Origin: Dyella sp. AtDHG13
GTDB taxonomy: Bacteria > Pseudomonadota > Gammaproteobacteria > Xanthomonadales > Rhodanobacteraceae
DNA: 64,000 nt
Assembly: GCF_003201105.1 (NCBI RefSeq)
Contig: NZ_QICJ01000003.1
Span: 62,001-126,000 of the forward strand
Direction of reading: 5' to 3'
A program made the position numbers and the translations under genes. Positions 52,460 through 61,085 of the stretch are shown one piece after another; positions within the stretch are counted from its first letter, which is position 1, and every line of letters begins with the position of its first letter. The notes beneath the pieces were generated by a model that saw nothing but the letters and a program-made list of their open reading frames with translations, had not been told where the DNA came from and did no database searches.

Positions 52460-53179
52460 CTACTGCACCGGCACGTCATAGATGACGTTGGGCGTGGGTT
52501 CGGGCGCGAGCGTGTAGTGCCACCATTCCATCGCGTAGTTGCGGAAGCCTTCGCGCTCCATGGCGCGCTTGAGCACGTCGCGGTTCGCGTGCTGCGCGGG
52601 CGTGGCTTCCGGCGAGTCTGTGTTGGCGAGCGTGCCGAAGTAGTCGAAGTCGGTGCCCATGTCGAGCGGCGTGCAACGCGCGTCCTGCGCATCGCATTGC
52701 ATCAGAGTGAGGTCCACCGTCGCCCCGCGGCTGTGGCCGGAGACCGGCGCGATGTAGTCGCCCAGCAGGGCGCTCTTGTCGAGCCTGGGATAGTGCGCGG
52801 CCTTGGTGCGCTGATCCGACAGGTCGCCGGCCCAGCGCACGAAGTGCTTCACGGCGCGCGCCGGCCGGTAGCAGTCGAACACTTTCAACCGCTGGTGGCT
52901 GGCGCGCAGGTCGCGTTCCACGCGCGCCAGTGCTTCCGCGGCTGGCTTGAGCAGCAGGCACTTGGATGCGAGATAGCCATCCACCGGCGCACCGACGAAG
53001 TTGTCGCTGCCGGCGTACTTGATGTCCTCGGCGATATCGGGCGCAAGCTGGCGGATATCGACCAGGCCGGCCTGGGCCGCTGTCGTCGCGGGCGACAGGG
53101 CCGGCGTGCCGTCGGCGTGCGCGAGCGGCGGCAGCACGGCCAGCGCCAGCGCGGCGAACGTGGCGAGCTCAGCCCGCAT
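52460..53179 (-). CDS. ddpX: D-alanyl-D-alanine dipeptidase (VanX/DdpX type, M15D)
   Basis: A 239-residue exported zinc dipeptidase (signal peptide 1-22) that hydrolyses free D-Ala-D-Ala. Zinc ligands are visible in SGHSRGATVD (H149, D156) and H221 of EWWHY, with E218 as catalytic base and R105 (CYRPARA) as in VanX. In non-resistant bacteria such enzymes recover D-Ala from murein fragments. Its start overlaps the end of the M19 dipeptidase by 11 bases; no vanH/vanA-like genes are near. Confidence 0.9.
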   Translation of the reverse strand: MRAELATFAALALAVLPPLAHADGTPALSPATTAAQAGLVDIRQLAPDIAEDIKYAGSDNFVGAPVDGYLASKCLLLKPAAEALARVERDLRASHQRLKVFDCYRPARAVKHFVRWAGDLSDQRTKAAHYPRLDKSALLGDYIAPVSGHSRGATVDLTLMQCDAQDARCTPLDMGTDFDYFGTLANTDSPEATPAQHANRDVLKRAMEREGFRNYAMEWWHYTLAPEPTPNVIYDVPVQ

Positions 53180-54377
53180 GGTTCGCCGTCGCCCGCCGAG
53201 TCACCTCACCCCACACGCGCAGCAGGTTGCCGCCCCAGATCTTGGCGATGTCCGCATCGCTGAAGCCGGCGCGGCGGAGGGCGGCGGTGACGTTGCGCGT
53301 CTGCGTGGCGTCGTTCCAGCCGGCGAGGCCGCCGCCACCGTCGAAATCCGAGGCAATGCCGACGTGGTCGACGCCGGCCACCTCGACCATGTGCTTGATG
53401 TGCGCGACGTAGTCGTCCACGGTGGGCGGCGGCAGGGCCGCGTCGATCCGCTTCATGCCTTCGATGTAGGCGGGCGTGTATTCGAGCTTCTCGCTGTCGA
53501 ACTCCTTGTCGCCAGCCTGCTTGGCCACTTGCGCCTGCAAGGCCTTCACGGCGAGTTCGCGCGCGGGGTCGAGGCGGATGAACTCCTGCACCGCCACGGC
53601 CTGGATAACGCCGCCCTTGGCGGCGATGGCGCGCAGCAGGTCGTCGGAGAGATTGCGCGGATGGTTGTCCAGCACGCGCGAGGAAGAGTGCGACGCGATC
53701 ACCGGCGAGGTGGACAAGGCCAGCACCTCGCGCACGCAGGCATCGGAGGAGTGCGAGACGTCCACCATGATGCCGAGCTGGTTGGCGCGCTTGACCACGC
53801 TGCGGCCGAAATCGGTGATGCCGTATTCGGGCAGCGGCGTGTCGCCCAGGTGCGCTTCCGGCGTGGAGCTGCTGCACAGGTCGTTGTTGCCCATGTGGGC
53901 CAGGCCGACATAGCGCGCGCCGCGCTGGAAGGCGGTATCCAGGTTCTTGATGTCATGGCCCAGCGAATAGCCGTTCTCCACGCCGATCATCGCCGAGAGA
54001 CGGCCCGCGGCCTTGTTGGCCCGCACATCGTCGGGCGTGCGGGCCAGGCGGATCTGGTCGGGATAGGCCTTCAGCATCAGGTCGATGCCGTCGTACTTGG
54101 TTTTCGCCTGCGCCACCGCCTGCGCCCAGCCGGCGGGCGTCAGCGGGCCCTGATCCACGTAGACGATGAAGAACACGGCGTCGAGTCCGCCGCGGCGCAT
54201 CTTGTCCAGATCCACCTGCAGCGGCGTGGCTTTGCCCACGTCGAAGCGAGCTTCGCGCATGTATGCAAAAGGAATGTCCACATGCGTGTCGAGGGTGATG
54301 GGCGGATCCTGCTGCGCGAGGGCGGCGCTGCTGCCAAGCGCGAGCGCCAGTGCGATACCGAGCGAGCCAATCTTCAT
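53169..54377 (-). CDS. Membrane (renal) dipeptidase family, M19
   Basis: A 402-residue exported binuclear zinc dipeptidase (signal peptide 1-21). Metal ligands are visible in LDTHVDIPF (H, D), IGVENGYSLG (bridging E), VDVSHSSD and VIASHSSSR (two H), and DHVGIASDFDGGGG (D). M19 enzymes cleave dipeptides with a broad choice of C-terminal residue, including D-residues. Here it probably splits a murein dipeptide such as L-Ala-D/L-Glu. ATG 54377 overlaps the lysA stop (ATGA) and has GGGAG upstream. Confidence 0.9.
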   Translation of the reverse strand: MKIGSLGIALALALGSSAALAQQDPPITLDTHVDIPFAYMREARFDVGKATPLQVDLDKMRRGGLDAVFFIVYVDQGPLTPAGWAQAVAQAKTKYDGIDLMLKAYPDQIRLARTPDDVRANKAAGRLSAMIGVENGYSLGHDIKNLDTAFQRGARYVGLAHMGNNDLCSSSTPEAHLGDTPLPEYGITDFGRSVVKRANQLGIMVDVSHSSDACVREVLALSTSPVIASHSSSRVLDNHPRNLSDDLLRAIAAKGGVIQAVAVQEFIRLDPARELAVKALQAQVAKQAGDKEFDSEKLEYTPAYIEGMKRIDAALPPPTVDDYVAHIKHMVEVAGVDHVGIASDFDGGGGLAGWNDATQTRNVTAALRRAGFSDADIAKIWGGNLLRVWGEVTRRATANHAG

Positions 54378-55639
54378 GCGGTCTCCCAATGCTTGGCCGG
54401 CTGTTCGCCGGCGACCATGTCTTCAAAACGCTGTCGTTGCCGCACCACGGCGTAGCGCCCCGCATCCACCATGACCTCGGCGGCGAGCGGGCGCGAGTTG
54501 TAGGTGGACGCCATGGAGGCGCCATAGGCGCCCGCCGTGCGGATCATCAGCAGGTCGCCGGGCGCGCAGGTGGGCAGGGCGCGATTGCGCGCGAAGGTGT
54601 CGCCGGTTTCGCAGACGGGACCCACGATGTCATAGGTGGTCATCGGGTGTGTGTTTTCCGCGACCGGCACGATGTCGTGCCACGCATCGTACAGGGCGGG
54701 GCGGGCAAGGTCGTTCATCGCTGCGTCGAGCACCAGGAAGTTGCGCTGGTCGCCGTGCTTGGTGCGGATGACGCGAGTGAGCAGTACGCCGGCTTCGCCG
54801 ACCAGGTAGCGGCCGGGCTCCAGCAGAAGGCGGCCTTCAAAGCCGGCGAGCGCTTCGCGCACGATGGCGATGTAGTCGGCGGCGTCCACCGGTTGGTCGT
54901 GGCCTTCGCGGTAGCACACGCCCAGCCCGCCACCCGCATCGATGCTGTGGATCGGATGCCCTTGCGCGACCAGCTCGCGCCAGAACGCCGCCACGCGCTG
55001 CAATGCTTCCCGGAACGGCCCAAGGCTGAGGACCTGCGATCCGATATGCACATGCAGTCCATCGAGCTGGACATGGCTCAGTTCGTGTCGTGATGCGAAC
55101 CAGCGGCGCGCCTCGTCGATGCTCACGCCGAACTTGTTCTCCGCCTTGCCAGTGGAAATCTTGGCGTGGGTGAGCGCGTCCACGTCAGGGTTGATGCGAA
55201 CGGCCGCCCGAGCCACCGTGCCGCGGGCGCGCGCCACGCGTTGCAGGGTGAGCAGTTCGTCGTGCGATTCCACGTTGAAACGGAGGATGCCGGCGGCAAG
55301 CGCCTCGTCCATTTCCGATGCGCTCTTGCCCACGCCGGAGAACACGATGCGTTCCGCCGGTATGCCTGCCTGCAGCGCGCGCCACAGCTCGCCAGCGGAA
55401 ACGATGTCCGCGCCCACGCCATGCTCGTGCATGAAGCCGAGCACGCCGCGATTGGAATTGGCCTTTACGGCAAAGCAGATCAGGGCGTCCATGCCATGCA
55501 GCGCCGCCTGCAAGGAACGGATGCGCTCCCGGATTGCGCTGGCCGAATACACGTACAGCGGCGTGCCAAGCCGTGCGGTCAGTGCGTCGAGACTGACGCC
55601 ATCGAGCGAGGCACGGGGAGCAACCGTTGCGAGGGTCAT
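54374..55639 (-). CDS. lysA: Diaminopimelate decarboxylase (PLP, fold III)
   Basis: A 421-residue PLP enzyme turning meso-diaminopimelate into L-lysine. PLP-binding K59 is in ICFAVKANSN; HIGSQV, DAGGGLGVCY, EPGRYLVG, CETGDTFA and GAYGASMASTYNSRP complete the family set. No signal peptide, so it is cytoplasmic. In Xanthomonadales the biosynthetic activity is often part of a fused aspartokinase-decarboxylase, so this stand-alone copy among murein-peptide genes may serve catabolism. AGGAAC precedes ATG 55639; its stop overlaps the M19 dipeptidase start. Confidence 0.92.
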   Translation of the reverse strand: MTLATVAPRASLDGVSLDALTARLGTPLYVYSASAIRERIRSLQAALHGMDALICFAVKANSNRGVLGFMHEHGVGADIVSAGELWRALQAGIPAERIVFSGVGKSASEMDEALAAGILRFNVESHDELLTLQRVARARGTVARAAVRINPDVDALTHAKISTGKAENKFGVSIDEARRWFASRHELSHVQLDGLHVHIGSQVLSLGPFREALQRVAAFWRELVAQGHPIHSIDAGGGLGVCYREGHDQPVDAADYIAIVREALAGFEGRLLLEPGRYLVGEAGVLLTRVIRTKHGDQRNFLVLDAAMNDLARPALYDAWHDIVPVAENTHPMTTYDIVGPVCETGDTFARNRALPTCAPGDLLMIRTAGAYGASMASTYNSRPLAAEVMVDAGRYAVVRQRQRFEDMVAGEQPAKHWETA

Positions 55640-55706
55640 GGATGTTCCTGTGGTGAAAGATCCGGCAGCGCCTGATGACCTGTCATGCTGCGAAGTGCGC
55701 GGCCGA

Positions 55707-57212
55707 TCATTCCGCGTTCCCCTTGCCTGTGGAAGCGGGCAAGCGCTGCCACGTGAAGTCGTAATCCCACTGGTCGAAATACAGGTTGCCGCCGCGCCAT
55801 TCCAGTTCGCCGCGCTGCGAATCCACCGTTTCGGAGCGGAAGAACTGTTTGGGCGGAACGAAGGGCTGGCTGAAATCGCTGTTGAAGGCGATGCGATACG
55901 CATCGAGACCGCCGAGATAGAACCACTGCAGCGCGGGGTCGTCGCCCTTGCCCGGTTGCAGCTGGCCGAAGGTCACGTCCATCGGCACCCAGCCGTAGGG
56001 CGCGAGATACAGCTGGCCCCAATCGTGGATGTTCTCGTAGCTGCCGTCCGAGAAGATCCAGCCCGACTGCCAGCGCGCGGGAATGCCGTTGAGCCGCAGC
56101 AGGGCGATGAGCAGCATGGTCTGCTCGCCGCAATCGCCATGGCCGGCATGCAGCGTGTAGTCGCTGAGGTTGCTGATGGTGGAGTATTCGCGTGCGCCGG
56201 CCCAGGGGATGCGGTCCACCGCGGCGAACAGCTTCTGCGCAATGCGGTAAGGGTTCTTCTCGTCGCCTACCACCTTGCGCGAGTAGGCGCGCAGATCGTC
56301 GGTGAACACGATGTGCGGCGCGCGCTCCGCGACGTAGGGCGCCAGTTCCGGCGTGATCTTCGTCGGCACGACTTTCGACGCATCGATGTCGTGGTACTGC
56401 GCGTAGATGGTGAGTTCGTAGGTGACGGCAAAGGTGGTGGGCTGGCCGGCCTGCGCTTGTTTCTCCAGGTAGGCCGTGCGTTGCAGCGTGCCTGCGGGCG
56501 CCACGCGGGCGCCACCGGGCTGGCTGTCGACCAGCCGCACGTCTTCCTGCTGCCCGGGCAGCTCGCGCGGGAAGGGCAGCCAGGCGCGGATCGTCTCGCC
56601 GGCGGGTACGGCATCGGCGTGCACGGTGACGGTTTCGGTCACGCGCACGTGGTTGGGCGTAACGCTGCTGCGATGCGTGGCGAGCGCCTCGCGGCGTGCG
56701 GCGCGGTGATGATCGTTGAGCGTCTCCATCGGATCGTCGCTGGACGGCGCCGGATGCGCGCGCCGCGCCGCCGCTTCCGCGCTGAGCAGGAACAGGTTGT
56801 TCGGCGCGCGCTTGAAGTAGAGCGTGCGTCCGTCGATCACCTGGTGTTCGATCAGCCCTTGCTGATCCCAGCGTGCGAACTCCGCGTCGGTAAGGTCCGG
56901 AATCTGCTTGCGCACGCGCGCCTTGGCGGCGTCGGCATCCAGGGTGAAGTCGAGCAGGATGCGGCGCATGCGCTCGCGCTGGAACAGCAGCGCTTCGTGT
57001 GTGTCTGTTGTAACTCCTGGTTGTGCGAGCGCCTTGCCGATATCCGCGTCGGCGGCCTTGAACTGCCCGGCGTCGATCAGCGTGATGACCTGCTGCACCG
57101 GCGATTGGTCGGCACTGGCCGCCACCGCCGCGAATGGCAGGCAGACAATGGCCAGCGCGATCGACACGCCACGCAGGCGTCGCAAGACGAAAGAAGACGA
57201 AACGATGCGCAC
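55707..57212 (-). CDS. Exported transglutaminase-like (papain-fold) protein
   Basis: A 501-residue protein with a signal peptide (about 1-33), a helical N-terminal region (about 35-190), a beta-rich middle (about 190-290) and a transglutaminase-like core whose triad is C361 (HAGHGDCGEQ), H396 (NIHDWGQLYL) and D412 (WVPMDVTF). Bacterial members are mostly peptidases or amidases. GTG 57212 is preferred: GGGGAAG lies upstream and it begins a normal signal peptide; ATG 57254 would add a long N-terminus without a ribosome site. First gene of the leftward operon, so a periplasmic murein-peptide hydrolase is plausible. Confidence 0.8.
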   Translation of the reverse strand: MRIVSSSFVLRRLRGVSIALAIVCLPFAAVAASADQSPVQQVITLIDAGQFKAADADIGKALAQPGVTTDTHEALLFQRERMRRILLDFTLDADAAKARVRKQIPDLTDAEFARWDQQGLIEHQVIDGRTLYFKRAPNNLFLLSAEAAARRAHPAPSSDDPMETLNDHHRAARREALATHRSSVTPNHVRVTETVTVHADAVPAGETIRAWLPFPRELPGQQEDVRLVDSQPGGARVAPAGTLQRTAYLEKQAQAGQPTTFAVTYELTIYAQYHDIDASKVVPTKITPELAPYVAERAPHIVFTDDLRAYSRKVVGDEKNPYRIAQKLFAAVDRIPWAGAREYSTISNLSDYTLHAGHGDCGEQTMLLIALLRLNGIPARWQSGWIFSDGSYENIHDWGQLYLAPYGWVPMDVTFGQLQPGKGDDPALQWFYLGGLDAYRIAFNSDFSQPFVPPKQFFRSETVDSQRGELEWRGGNLYFDQWDYDFTWQRLPASTGKGNAE

Positions 57213-57310
57213 CTGCCACTTCCCCAGGAACAAGGCGAAGTGGCTGTGTAGCATGGCTTGCAAACGACGGTCAATAAATTATGCTCCGGCAACACGTCGC
57301 GTGAATTAGA

Positions 57311-57352
57311 TATTCCAAAACGTGGGTGATGTATTCCAAAAACGTATGTGAT
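57311..57352. promoter_or_regulatory. Tandem 20/21-bp direct repeat, candidate operator of the divergent murein-peptide operons
   Basis: TATTCCAAAACGTGGGTGAT (57311-57330) and TATTCCAAAAACGTATGTGA (57332-57351, then T) repeat with a 21-bp period, two helical turns. They lie in the 160-bp AT-rich region between the two divergent operons. The MurR/RpiR-type regulator encoded at 61086 is the obvious candidate ligand; binding is inferred from position. Confidence 0.55.
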
Positions 57353-57372
57353 CGGGGAGTCAGAGGGGACGC

Positions 57373-58524
57373 ATGATCCACACGGCCTGGCCTTATCTCG
57401 CTGTCATGTTGCTCGCGGCTGGCCTGTTTCCCGCGATCGAGCGGCGTTTCCAGTGGCGGATCTTCGAGGTGCTGCCGCCCATCGTGCTGACGTATCTGCT
57501 GGTCACCGCGTTGGCCGTCACCGGCCTGTGGCAGGTCAACGACGAGATCCGCGGCACGCAGACCATGCTGATCGCGCACATGGTGCCGGCGCTGCTGTTC
57601 CTGCTGATGATCAATTGCGACCTGCGCGCCATCTACCGGCTGGGGCCGCGCGTGCTTGCCGTGTTCTTCGTCACCATGGCCTGCCTGTTCGTGGCCTTCG
57701 TCGGCACCTTCCTGATGTTCCGCTACTGGCTGCCGGGCAATGCCTGGCAGCCGCTGGCCGCGCTGTCGGGCAGCTGGATCGGCGGCACCGCGAACATGGT
57801 GGCGGTGAAGCAGGCCATCGGCATGCCGGATCGGCTGCTGGCATTTTCCCTGCTCACCGATGCGCTGTGCTACTCCATGTGGGTGGTGGTGCTGTTTGGG
57901 CTGGGCCGCGTCGCCACGCAGTTCAATCGCTGGACGCGTGCGCGGTCGAGCGCGGACATGGTGGTGGAGGAAACCCGCAGCAACGGCCCCACCACCCCTG
58001 ACAACGTGCTGCTGTGGCTGGGCATGGCGCTCGCCGCCGCGGCGTTCTCCGCCTGGCTGGCGACACGCCTGCCGACCTCGGAGATGATCTCCGCGACCAC
58101 CTGGACCATCATGCTCGCCACCGCGCTGGGACTGATCGCGGCACACACGCCGCTGGCGCGCTTCGCGGGTGCGAACACCATTTCCAGCGCCATGCTCATC
58201 AGCGTGGTGGCCATCCTCGCCTCGCAGAGCAACTTCGAAGGCATCGGCTCGGCGCCGCTCTACATCGGCTGCGGCATCTGCATCATCGCCATCCATGCGG
58301 TGCTGCTGGCGCTGGCGGCGCGCGTGTTCCATTTCGACCTGTACCTGTGCGGCATCTCTTCGCTGGCCTGCATCGGCGGCGTCGCGGCCACGCCTATCCT
58401 CGCGGCCAGCTACTCGCGCTCGCTGGTGCCAGTGGGCATCCTGCTGGCGCTGCTCGGCTACATCCTCGGTACGGGGTTCGGCCTGCTGGTGGCGTCGGTG
58501 ATGTCGTCGCTGGCCATTGCCTAG
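57373..58524 (+). CDS. DUF819 family membrane transporter (YjcL-like)
   Basis: A 383-residue integral membrane protein with about ten to eleven hydrophobic segments. Signatures such as LSGSWIGGTANMVAVKQAIG and the C-terminal LACIGGVAATPILAASYSRSLVPVGILLALLGYILG identify DUF819, a transporter family of uncertain substrate. It heads the rightward operon, directly before an NlpC/P60 endopeptidase and an L-Ala-D/L-Glu epimerase, suggesting import of murein peptides or L-Ala-D-Glu. AGAGGGG precedes ATG 57373. Confidence 0.87.
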   Translation: MIHTAWPYLAVMLLAAGLFPAIERRFQWRIFEVLPPIVLTYLLVTALAVTGLWQVNDEIRGTQTMLIAHMVPALLFLLMINCDLRAIYRLGPRVLAVFFVTMACLFVAFVGTFLMFRYWLPGNAWQPLAALSGSWIGGTANMVAVKQAIGMPDRLLAFSLLTDALCYSMWVVVLFGLGRVATQFNRWTRARSSADMVVEETRSNGPTTPDNVLLWLGMALAAAAFSAWLATRLPTSEMISATTWTIMLATALGLIAAHTPLARFAGANTISSAMLISVVAILASQSNFEGIGSAPLYIGCGICIIAIHAVLLALAARVFHFDLYLCGISSLACIGGVAATPILAASYSRSLVPVGILLALLGYILGTGFGLLVASVMSSLAIA

Positions 58525-58532
58525 GAATCAAC

Positions 58533-59936
58533 ATGCCAACCATGCCTCGCCTGACGCTCTGCCTGATGCTTGCCATTGCCGCCGCGCCGGCGCTGGCGGA
58601 CAAGGCGCCCACGACGCTTCCCGTGCCGCCCTCGGGGATCATCGGCATCGCCAACAACGCGATGCTCGCACCGGATTTCTGGATCAGGCAGTCGGCGCAG
58701 CCCGATCGCGTCCTGCTCGATGCCGGCGAGATCGCGCAGCGCAACGCCAACCTGCTCAAGGTCGACGCGTCCATGCACGACCTGCATGCGCTGCCCGCGC
58801 AGCTCGATCGCGCGACCGTCACGGGCTGGATCACCGATCTCTCGCAATACCCCAGGCGCAAGCTCTACGACGCCAAGGGCCAACCGGTGCCCGACAGCCT
58901 GCGCGATCAGCTCACGGATGCGCTGGCGCTCGATGCCGTGCCGGCGCAGCAGGCCAGCCGCTACGGCATGATCGTGCGGCGCGCCGCCTTGCGCACCTTC
59001 CCGACCGATACGCGCGTGTTCACCTCGAACGACGATACGGACATCGACCGGTTCCAGGAAACCGCGGAGTTTCCCGGCACGCCGGTGCTCATCGCACATA
59101 CCAGTCGCGATGGCCGCTGGCTGTTCGTGGTGAGCCCGCGCTACGCCGCGTGGACGCATCGCGAGAACGTCGCCGAAGGGACATCGACGGAAGTGCTTGC
59201 CTATGCCGGCCGCACGCCGCGGCGCATCGTCACCGGCGGCACCGTGCGCACGGTGTTCACACCGGAGCAGCCGGCGGTGTCGCAGCTGCAGTTGGACATG
59301 GGCATCGCCGTGCCGGTGCTGTCCGATCTTCCGCCGGATCAGCCCGTGAACGGCCAGTCGCCGTATGCGTCCTATGCGGTGGAGCTGCCGATCCGTCAGG
59401 CGGACGGCAAGCTCGCTTTCTCGCCCGCGCTGATCCAGCGCAACGCCGATACGCAGGACGACTACCTGCCGCTGACCGAGGCCAACATCATCCGCCAGGC
59501 CTTCAAGTTCCTCGGCGAGCGCTACGGTTGGGGGCATGATTATGACGGCCGCGATTGCAGCGGTTTCGTGTCGGACGTCTATCGCAGCCTGGGCGTGCAG
59601 ATGCCGCGCAACACCAGCAAGCAGGCGATCAGCCCCGGCTTCACCCATCAGGCGTTCGGCGAGAAGGACAGCCATGACGCGCGGCTCAAGGCCGCGATGG
59701 CGCTCAAGGTGGGCGACCTCGTCTACATCCCGGGCCACGTGATGATGGTGATCGGCAAGCTCGACGGCGAGCCCTACGTGATCCACGACACCGGCGGCAT
59801 CTCGTACCGCGACGGCAAGGGCTTGCGCGGCGTCAAGCTCAACGAGGTGTCGGTGACGCCGCTGTTGCCGTTGATGTACGACGACACGCACACCTATGTC
59901 GACCGCATGACCAGCATCGTGCACGTGCGCCCGTGA
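58533..59936 (+). CDS. NlpC/P60 family endopeptidase with SH3 domains (YkfC-like)
   Basis: A 467-residue exported peptidase (signal peptide 1-22). After an N-terminal domain with the DRVLLDAGEIAQRNANLL region come SH3-like modules (about 150-280) and a C-terminal NlpC/P60 domain with C342 (GRDCSGFVSDVYRSLG), H402 (IPGHVMMVIG) and H418 (YVIHDTGG). This plan is that of YkfC-type gamma-D-glutamyl-diaminopimelate endopeptidases, which cut L-Ala-D-Glu away from DAP. AGGA precedes ATG 58533, eight bases after the transporter stop. Confidence 0.9.
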   Translation: MPTMPRLTLCLMLAIAAAPALADKAPTTLPVPPSGIIGIANNAMLAPDFWIRQSAQPDRVLLDAGEIAQRNANLLKVDASMHDLHALPAQLDRATVTGWITDLSQYPRRKLYDAKGQPVPDSLRDQLTDALALDAVPAQQASRYGMIVRRAALRTFPTDTRVFTSNDDTDIDRFQETAEFPGTPVLIAHTSRDGRWLFVVSPRYAAWTHRENVAEGTSTEVLAYAGRTPRRIVTGGTVRTVFTPEQPAVSQLQLDMGIAVPVLSDLPPDQPVNGQSPYASYAVELPIRQADGKLAFSPALIQRNADTQDDYLPLTEANIIRQAFKFLGERYGWGHDYDGRDCSGFVSDVYRSLGVQMPRNTSKQAISPGFTHQAFGEKDSHDARLKAAMALKVGDLVYIPGHVMMVIGKLDGEPYVIHDTGGISYRDGKGLRGVKLNEVSVTPLLPLMYDDTHTYVDRMTSIVHVRP

Positions 59937-59986
59937 ACGCGCGCCATTCCCCGCCCCTCATCGAAGACAGGAAGCTTTCGAGCCCC

Positions 59987-61084
59987 ATGAAAATCACCGA
60001 CATCCAGTTCGGCATGCTGCGGGTGCCGCTGAAGACGACGTTCAAGACGGCGCTGCGTACCGTCAACCAGGTGGAAGACATCGTGGTGATGGTGCACACC
60101 GACACCGGCCACGTCGGCTATGGCGAGGCGCCGGCGACCGCGGTGATCACGGGCGATACGCATGGCTCCATCCTCGATGCGATCCGCCATTACATCGCGC
60201 CGCGCCTGATCGGCCAGGACATCGCCGAGCTCAACCGGCTCACCCAGCTGATCCAGACCGCGATGGAGCGCAACACCAGCGCCAAGGCCGCCGTGGAGAT
60301 CGCCATCTACGACCTGTGGGGGCAGATGTACGGCGCGCCGCTGTACCGGCTGCTCGGAGGTGGCGACCCGGTGATCACCACCGACATCACCATCAGCGTC
60401 GATTACATCGACAAGATGGTGGCCGACTCCATCAGCGCGGTGGAGCGCGGCTTCGAGTCGCTGAAGATCAAGGTGGGCAAGGACATCGGCGTGGACATCG
60501 AGCGCGTCAAGGCCATCTACGCGGCGGTGGAAAACCGCGCGCTGCTGCGCCTGGACGCCAACCAGGGATGGACGGCCAAACAGGCGGTGTACGCCCTGCG
60601 CACCCTGGAAGATGCCGGCGTGCGGCTGGAGCTGGTCGAGCAGCCGGTCAAGGCGCGCGACCTGGAAGGCATGCGCTACGTCACCGAGCGCGTGCACACG
60701 CCCATCATGGCCGACGAAAGCGTGTTCGGCCCGATGGAGGTGATGGAGCTGATCCGCATGCGCGCCGCCGACATCATCAACATCAAGCTGATGAAGACGG
60801 GCGGCATCTCCAACGCCATGCGCATCGCCGACATCGCCGGCATGTACGGCGTGGAGTGCATGATCGGCTGCATGCTGGAAAGCAGCATCAGCGTCGCGGC
60901 GGCGGTGCACGTGGCCGTGGCCCGCTCGGCGGTGATCACCAAGGTGGACCTGGACGGTCCCTCGCTGTGCCAATACAACCCGGTGGATGGCGGCGTGGTG
61001 TTCAACGAGTCGGAGATCTCGGTGACCGAAGCGCCGGGCCTCGGCATCCGCGAAATCCGCGGCCTGGAAAAGCTGGAAGCCTGA
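59987..61084 (+). CDS. L-Ala-D/L-Glu epimerase (enolase superfamily)
   Basis: A 365-residue dipeptide epimerase converting L-Ala-D-Glu to L-Ala-L-Glu. Catalytic lysines are K162 (SLKIKVGKD) and K267 (INIKLMKTGG); metal ligands are D190 (LRLDANQG), E218 (VEQPV) and D243 (MADES). This is the muconate-lactonizing subgroup pattern of YcjG/YkfB. ATG 59987 is the family-like start; a GTG at 59933 overlapping the upstream stop is an alternative with tighter coupling. The RpiR-type gene starts one base after its stop. Confidence 0.9.
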   Translation: MKITDIQFGMLRVPLKTTFKTALRTVNQVEDIVVMVHTDTGHVGYGEAPATAVITGDTHGSILDAIRHYIAPRLIGQDIAELNRLTQLIQTAMERNTSAKAAVEIAIYDLWGQMYGAPLYRLLGGGDPVITTDITISVDYIDKMVADSISAVERGFESLKIKVGKDIGVDIERVKAIYAAVENRALLRLDANQGWTAKQAVYALRTLEDAGVRLELVEQPVKARDLEGMRYVTERVHTPIMADESVFGPMEVMELIRMRAADIINIKLMKTGGISNAMRIADIAGMYGVECMIGCMLESSISVAAAVHVAVARSAVITKVDLDGPSLCQYNPVDGGVVFNESEISVTEAPGLGIREIRGLEKLEA

Positions 61085-61085
61085 C

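Noticed and set aside
52460-53179. Vancomycin resistance cluster suggested by the VanX-type gene
   Set aside because: No VanH, VanA or VanRS partners; the neighbours are murein-peptide enzymes.
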